A stretch of DNA of 36,126 bases, from NCBI GenBank assembly GCA_012799695.1, contig JAAZKT010000036.1, forward strand, positions 1 to 36,126, in the 5' to 3' direction. Below are positions 33,360-36,126 of the stretch, one piece after another (positions within the stretch are counted from its first letter, which is position 1; each line of letters begins with the position of its first letter). Source of the DNA: Clostridiaceae bacterium (GTDB taxonomy: Bacteria; Bacillota; Clostridia; Saccharofermentanales; DTU023). Made by a program: the position numbers and the translations under genes. A model generated the notes under the pieces. It saw only the letters and a list, made by a program, of their open reading frames with translations, did not search any database and was not told the DNA's origin.

Positions 33360-35011
33360 AGTAAGCTCTCGCGCGTATTAGGCATACCATCGACACACAC
33401 TTTCTCCAACAGAAACTCCAACATCTGGCCGATTTCTTTGCCCTCATAGCCGAGCTCCAGAAGATCATGGCCATCAATTGCCAAATCCTTCAGCTCCAAT
33501 ATTTGTCCGCTTCGAATCAATTCGTTTGCTATCCGAGCAATCGCAACTGTTGCAGGCTTTGACCCCTCGATAGGAGTGGCGTCGGGCATACTCTCCTCGC
33601 ACGCACTTGCTGCCTGATTACCCTCCGCGAATGTTAGCGGGATTCTCGAAAACTCCTCACACTCCTCGAACGCGCTTACTACCTGTTTGTGCCATACGAA
33701 CGTTGGTGGGCTTTTCGAACTCTCCTCGCTTGCTGTTGACAAATGCTCAGCCTCACGGCCCGAAACGAACTCGGGGGTGATCTCTCCGTATCTTGCAATC
33801 GCTCGCTCGCCTGCAATTCGAAGTCTCATGCCATCGAGGAAAATCTCCAGTCCGTATGCGCGAATCGCACGCCAAACCGATCGTTTCTCGGGACACAAAT
33901 CCTCGTCTTGAAACTTAATGAGCTTTTCAACACGATCGATTGTTGCACTGTCGTAGCGAAGTCTTCTCAAAACATCCGCCACATGATCAAGATCACAGAG
34001 AAGTGCAGCAAGTCGCAACGCGACTTCTTCTTTCGTGCTGGATGCCACATGGCAGTGGCCAGTGCAATCAAAAAGCAAGGCGATATCTTTATTCGGGCTA
34101 GGCGCCAAATGGTAGGGGCCAGTGCAATCAAAAAGCAAAGCGATATCTTCATTAGCATATGACATCCGCAAAAGCACAATATCAAGCAATGATGACGTTG
34201 ACATGCACTCCCGATTGTTCAGACTCGTAATGCGCTTCATTGTCGAATCACGGAACACAGGTGCGGGAATGCGCTCCGCTACCGGCATGTGTCGAAGTTT
34301 ATCAACGCAGGCGAGCTCCGGGATCACGACAAGCAAAACATCAATATGTTTCTGCAAAACAGGTACCGCATTTTCCCCAACGAGCAACCGATTTAGCTCA
34401 ACTTGTAGTCGTTCAGAGGCGACAAACTGCAACAAATGCATGCAATTACACATTGCCTCACTCGTCTCGGCCTCAATATGGAAAGCAAGCTCCGCGCTCA
34501 GCCTCAGCCCTCTAAAAATACGGAGAGCGTCTTCGCGAAAACGCTGATTCGCGTCGCCGACTGTCCGTATCACTCTTTTTCGCAAATCAGACTTCCCGCC
34601 CCAAGGATCGATCAATCCGCGTTTTTCATTCCACGCAAGCGCATTGATAGTAAAATCGCGGCGGGAGAGGTCTTCTTCAATTGTTTTTGCAAACTGAACC
34701 TCGTCGGGATGTCGATAATCCGAATACGAACCGTCTTCACGAAAAGTCGTAATCTCAACAGGGCCATCATCAGTCAGCACCGTAACCGTTCCGTGCTGTA
34801 TACCTGTCGGAATCACCGAGTAATGCGAAAGACGGCGCATCACATCCTCCGGAGTTGCCGAGGTCGCAAGATCGACATCGAATGTTGGGCGCCCGAGGAG
34901 CGAATCGCGCAGATAACCGCCAACAACAAAACACTCAAAACCCGCGTCTTCCAAAAGACGCATCACGGCACTCACCGCTTCCGGTATTTTTATGCTTTCA
35001 TTCGCCCTCAT
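33329..35011 (-). CDS. cca: CCA tRNA nucleotidyltransferase/poly(A) polymerase family protein with two repeat insertions
   Basis: This 560-residue protein adds CCA to tRNA 3' ends or is a close relative. The N-terminal class II nucleotidyltransferase domain is intact: GGYLRDSLLG, metal-binding Asp45/Asp47 in DVDLAT, RRDFTINALAW (117-127) and REDALRIFRGLRLSAE. The family usual is about 400-450 residues. The excess comes from two stretches of low conservation, residues 287-330 and 424-488, each made of tandem repeats of about 20-22 residues. The C-terminal helices continue normally after them. A weak site (GAGGGCG) precedes the ATG. No frameshift was seen, so the insertions are read through. 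Confidence 0.9.
   Translation of the reverse strand: MRANESIKIPEAVSAVMRLLEDAGFECFVVGGYLRDSLLGRPTFDVDLATSATPEDVMRRLSHYSVIPTGIQHGTVTVLTDDGPVEITTFREDGSYSDYRHPDEVQFAKTIEEDLSRRDFTINALAWNEKRGLIDPWGGKSDLRKRVIRTVGDANQRFREDALRIFRGLRLSAELAFHIEAETSEAMCNCMHLLQFVASERLQVELNRLLVGENAVPVLQKHIDVLLVVIPELACVDKLRHMPVAERIPAPVFRDSTMKRITSLNNRECMSTSSLLDIVLLRMSYANEDIALLFDCTGPYHLAPSPNKDIALLFDCTGHCHVASSTKEEVALRLAALLCDLDHVADVLRRLRYDSATIDRVEKLIKFQDEDLCPEKRSVWRAIRAYGLEIFLDGMRLRIAGERAIARYGEITPEFVSGREAEHLSTASEESSKSPPTFVWHKQVVSAFEECEEFSRIPLTFAEGNQAASACEESMPDATPIEGSKPATVAIARIANELIRSGQILELKDLAIDGHDLLELGYEGKEIGQMLEFLLEKVCVDGMPNTRESLLGCIDDKRDI
33548..33742 (-). repeat. In-frame repeat of about 66 bp inside cca (residues 424-488)
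   Basis: Three diverged units follow the pattern S-A-x-E-E-x(4-6)-P-x-T-F-x(4)-Q: STASEESSKSPPTFVWHKQ, SAFEECEEFSRIPLTFAEGNQ and SACEESMPDATP. The residues are mostly polar and acidic, which suggests a surface loop. Confidence 0.7.
34022..34153 (-). repeat. In-frame 60-bp repeat inside cca (residues 287-330)
   Basis: Two near-identical 60-bp units (GGCCAGTGCAATCAAAAAGC at 34057 and 34117 on plus) encode DIALLFDCTGPYHLAPSPNK and DIALLFDCTGHCHVASSTKE. A partial third unit (EEVALRL) merges into the normal protein. Confidence 0.85.
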
Positions 35012-35344
35012 GAATCATTCGCACCCCATTCGCCAACATCCTCACAGTCAACATAAAATGAGCTGTGCAAAAATTCAACTAATATTGAGAATTTCTCCAC
35101 ACATGTTTGCGTTTTGATCAGTTTCAAGCAATCCCGCACTGAATCAGACCGGCGTGTGCAATTTTGCAGTTATATGTGTAAAAGTGATCGGGTGCTTTCA
35201 GTTTTTAAACAGTACCGAGCGTGGCTCTACTGATTCAACCGAATTTCAACAGAACTGAGTGCAGTTTTTCAGTTTTATATGATTTTTTGTTCACGCATGT
35301 TGGAAGGCAACCGATTCCGGGCTATTTGCGAGGATGCTTTCGAA

Positions 35345-35373
35345 CTGCCAGATCGCGATTCAACCGCTATAAT
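35345..35373 (+). promoter_or_regulatory. Sigma-A-type promoter upstream of the M20 peptidase gene
   Basis: CTGCCA (35345-35350), a 17-base spacer and a perfect TATAAT (35368-35373). It points right toward the peptidase gene, which starts about 215 bases later. Confidence 0.6.
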
Positions 35374-35404
35374 GACCTTGTCTTTTTTTTACAAGGAGTA
35401 GGCA

Positions 35405-35422
35405 ATGAAATTAAACAATTAG
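35405..35422 (+). other. Possible five-codon leader frame MKLNN
   Basis: A textbook AAGGAG (35393-35398) stands seven bases before ATG AAA TTA AAC AAT TAG. It is either a leader peptide or the remnant start of a gene whose body has been lost. Nothing in it indicates a function. Confidence 0.3.
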
Positions 35423-35472
35423 TTGGGAGCACACTCTAGACTTTTGAGCAGAAGCAAACGACTGCATCACAT

Positions 35473-35640
35473 GTACTGCGCATGGATCGCTATGAGTCGT
35501 TGCTCAAAGTAACAAAGGGGCTGCAATGGCAGGTGAGACGCGCTTGAGTCACAATGTGCCACTACTTCATGAAACAGGGGGGATGACAATGGCAAATGTA
35601 CCGCGCATGGATCGCTGTGAGTCGCTGCTACGCGACATGG
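35473..35640 (+). repeat. Three diverged 62-64 bp copies of the M20 gene start
   Basis: GTACTGCGCATGGATCGCTA (35473) repeats as GTACCGCGCATGGATCGCTG (35598) within the gene. A middle, more diverged copy lies at 35535. The ribosome site plus start is also copied: AACAAAGGGGCTGCAATGGC (35511) and AACAGGGGGGATGACAATGG. Confidence 0.7.
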
Positions 35641-36126
35641 TCATGGTTGATACTAGGCAGCCGGAGGGGCGTGAAGCGACCCTCGTCAATTATATCGAAG
35701 AAATCTTTTCGCCATTCGATGTGAAAACAGAGCGAATCGACCACGGTTCGGGCAGAAGTTCGCTGATAATCCGCATCCCGGGCGTTACTAATTCTGGCGG
35801 CGTCGGATTCTTTGGGCATCTCGACACAGTTGCATTCGGCGACGAAACAGCATGGACGTATTCTCCACTCAGCGCAACGGTAGTCGATGGGGTCATGTAT
35901 GGAAGAGGAACAGCAGACATGAAGGGCGGCAATGTAGCGATGATTGAGGCGGCACTCTGCATGCTTGAATCGGGAACAATTCCCCCAAAGCCCGTATTGC
36001 TAGGTTTCACGGCTGACGAAGAACATGGTGGCATGGGAATAAGGAGCTTGCTGGAGTCCGAATGGGTTCGTGCGATAGAGGCAGGTGTTTTTTGTGAACC
36101 GACGAATGAACGAATCGGTATAGCCG
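35589..36126 (+). CDS. M20-family metallopeptidase (ArgE/DapE/CPG2-like), 5' part
   Basis: This is a zinc-dependent amidohydrolase or peptidase, cut by the window end after about 179 residues. Visible family motifs are GHLDTV (first metal His and adjacent Asp), GRGTADMKGG (bridging Asp) and TADEEHGG (catalytic Glu and metal Glu), followed by CEPT. These resemble acetylornithine/succinyl-diaminopimelate deacylases and YgeY-type enzymes, and specificity cannot be read from this part. Three in-frame starts compete: 35526 with AAAGGGG, 35583 with no spacing to its G-run, and 35589 with GGGGGG six bases upstream. I chose 35589, since residues before it derive from a duplicated segment. In-frame TGA at 35493 bounds the frame. 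Confidence 0.85.
   Translation, partial: MANVPRMDRCESLLRDMVMVDTRQPEGREATLVNYIEEIFSPFDVKTERIDHGSGRSSLIIRIPGVTNSGGVGFFGHLDTVAFGDETAWTYSPLSATVVDGVMYGRGTADMKGGNVAMIEAALCMLESGTIPPKPVLLGFTADEEHGGMGIRSLLESEWVRAIEAGVFCEPTNERIGIA

Larger units (their letters stand above)
35012..35588. other. Intergenic region between cca and the M20 peptidase gene
   Basis: These 577 bases hold a promoter at 35345-35373, a very short reading frame with a strong ribosome site (35405-35422) and diverged copies of the downstream gene start. GA(A/T)TCA(G/A)ACCG recurs at about 35141, 35231 and 35356. An open frame at 35221-35439 has no family match and no ribosome site, and I do not call it. Confidence 0.6.

Noticed and set aside
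35221-35439. 72-codon plus-strand frame before the M20 gene
   Set aside because: No ribosome site, no family match, and a promoter plus another start lie inside it.

Overview
The window (36.1 kb) looks like a piece of chromosome from a strictly anaerobic bacterium, probably a Clostridia-like member of the Bacillota. The reasons are the strong AGGAGG-type ribosome binding sites, a selenocysteine formate dehydrogenase, a B12-dependent ribonucleotide reductase, ferredoxin-type MinD ATPases with NifX-like proteins, and a TM287/288-type ABC exporter. The taxonomic assignment is an inference. No tRNA, rRNA, insertion sequence or CRISPR array was seen.

Region 1 (1-9270, minus strand) reads as one compact gene row: trkA, trkH, a heterodimeric ABC exporter pair, a MobA-FdhD fusion, and the 5' part of a molybdenum/tungsten formate dehydrogenase. 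The formate dehydrogenase frame meets an in-frame TGA at 39-41. Its context (HCAR-T-U-HAP) and the hairpin directly behind it mark it as selenocysteine and not as a stop. The MobA-FdhD protein would supply guanylyl-molybdopterin and the sulfuration function that this enzyme class needs.

Region 2 (9479-23011, minus strand) is a run of 13 closely packed genes. It holds a branched-chain-type (Liv/HAAT) ABC importer (livK, H, M, G, F), then a NagB-like sugar isomerase/deaminase, a creatininase-family amidohydrolase, a Gfo/Idh/MocA dehydrogenase, a large FMN/FAD/FeS reductase fusion, an SDR, an Ldh_2-family dehydrogenase, KDPG aldolase and KDG kinase. The last two define the exit: KDG to KDPG to pyruvate plus glyceraldehyde 3-phosphate. 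The input substrate is not identifiable, but an amide- or amine-bearing sugar acid fits the enzyme set. Divergent from it (23372-25375, plus strand) lie an AEC-family carrier and a LacI-family regulator. A perfect palindrome in the shared intergenic region is a good operator candidate.

Region 3 (25517-28537, minus strand) is nrdJ, with two inverted repeats upstream that resemble an NrdR box pair.

Region 4 (28538-36126) holds a DUF134 - NifX-like - MinD/ferredoxin - MinD/ferredoxin - NifX-like operon, similar in content to the orange-protein (ORP) clusters of sulfate reducers. It also holds a small lipoprotein, a CCA-adding-enzyme homologue and the start of an M20 peptidase. This part is rich in diverged 40-75 bp tandem duplications. 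Several copy the 3' or 5' end of the neighbouring gene and others lie in frame inside genes. I did not see such duplications in the first 28 kb.
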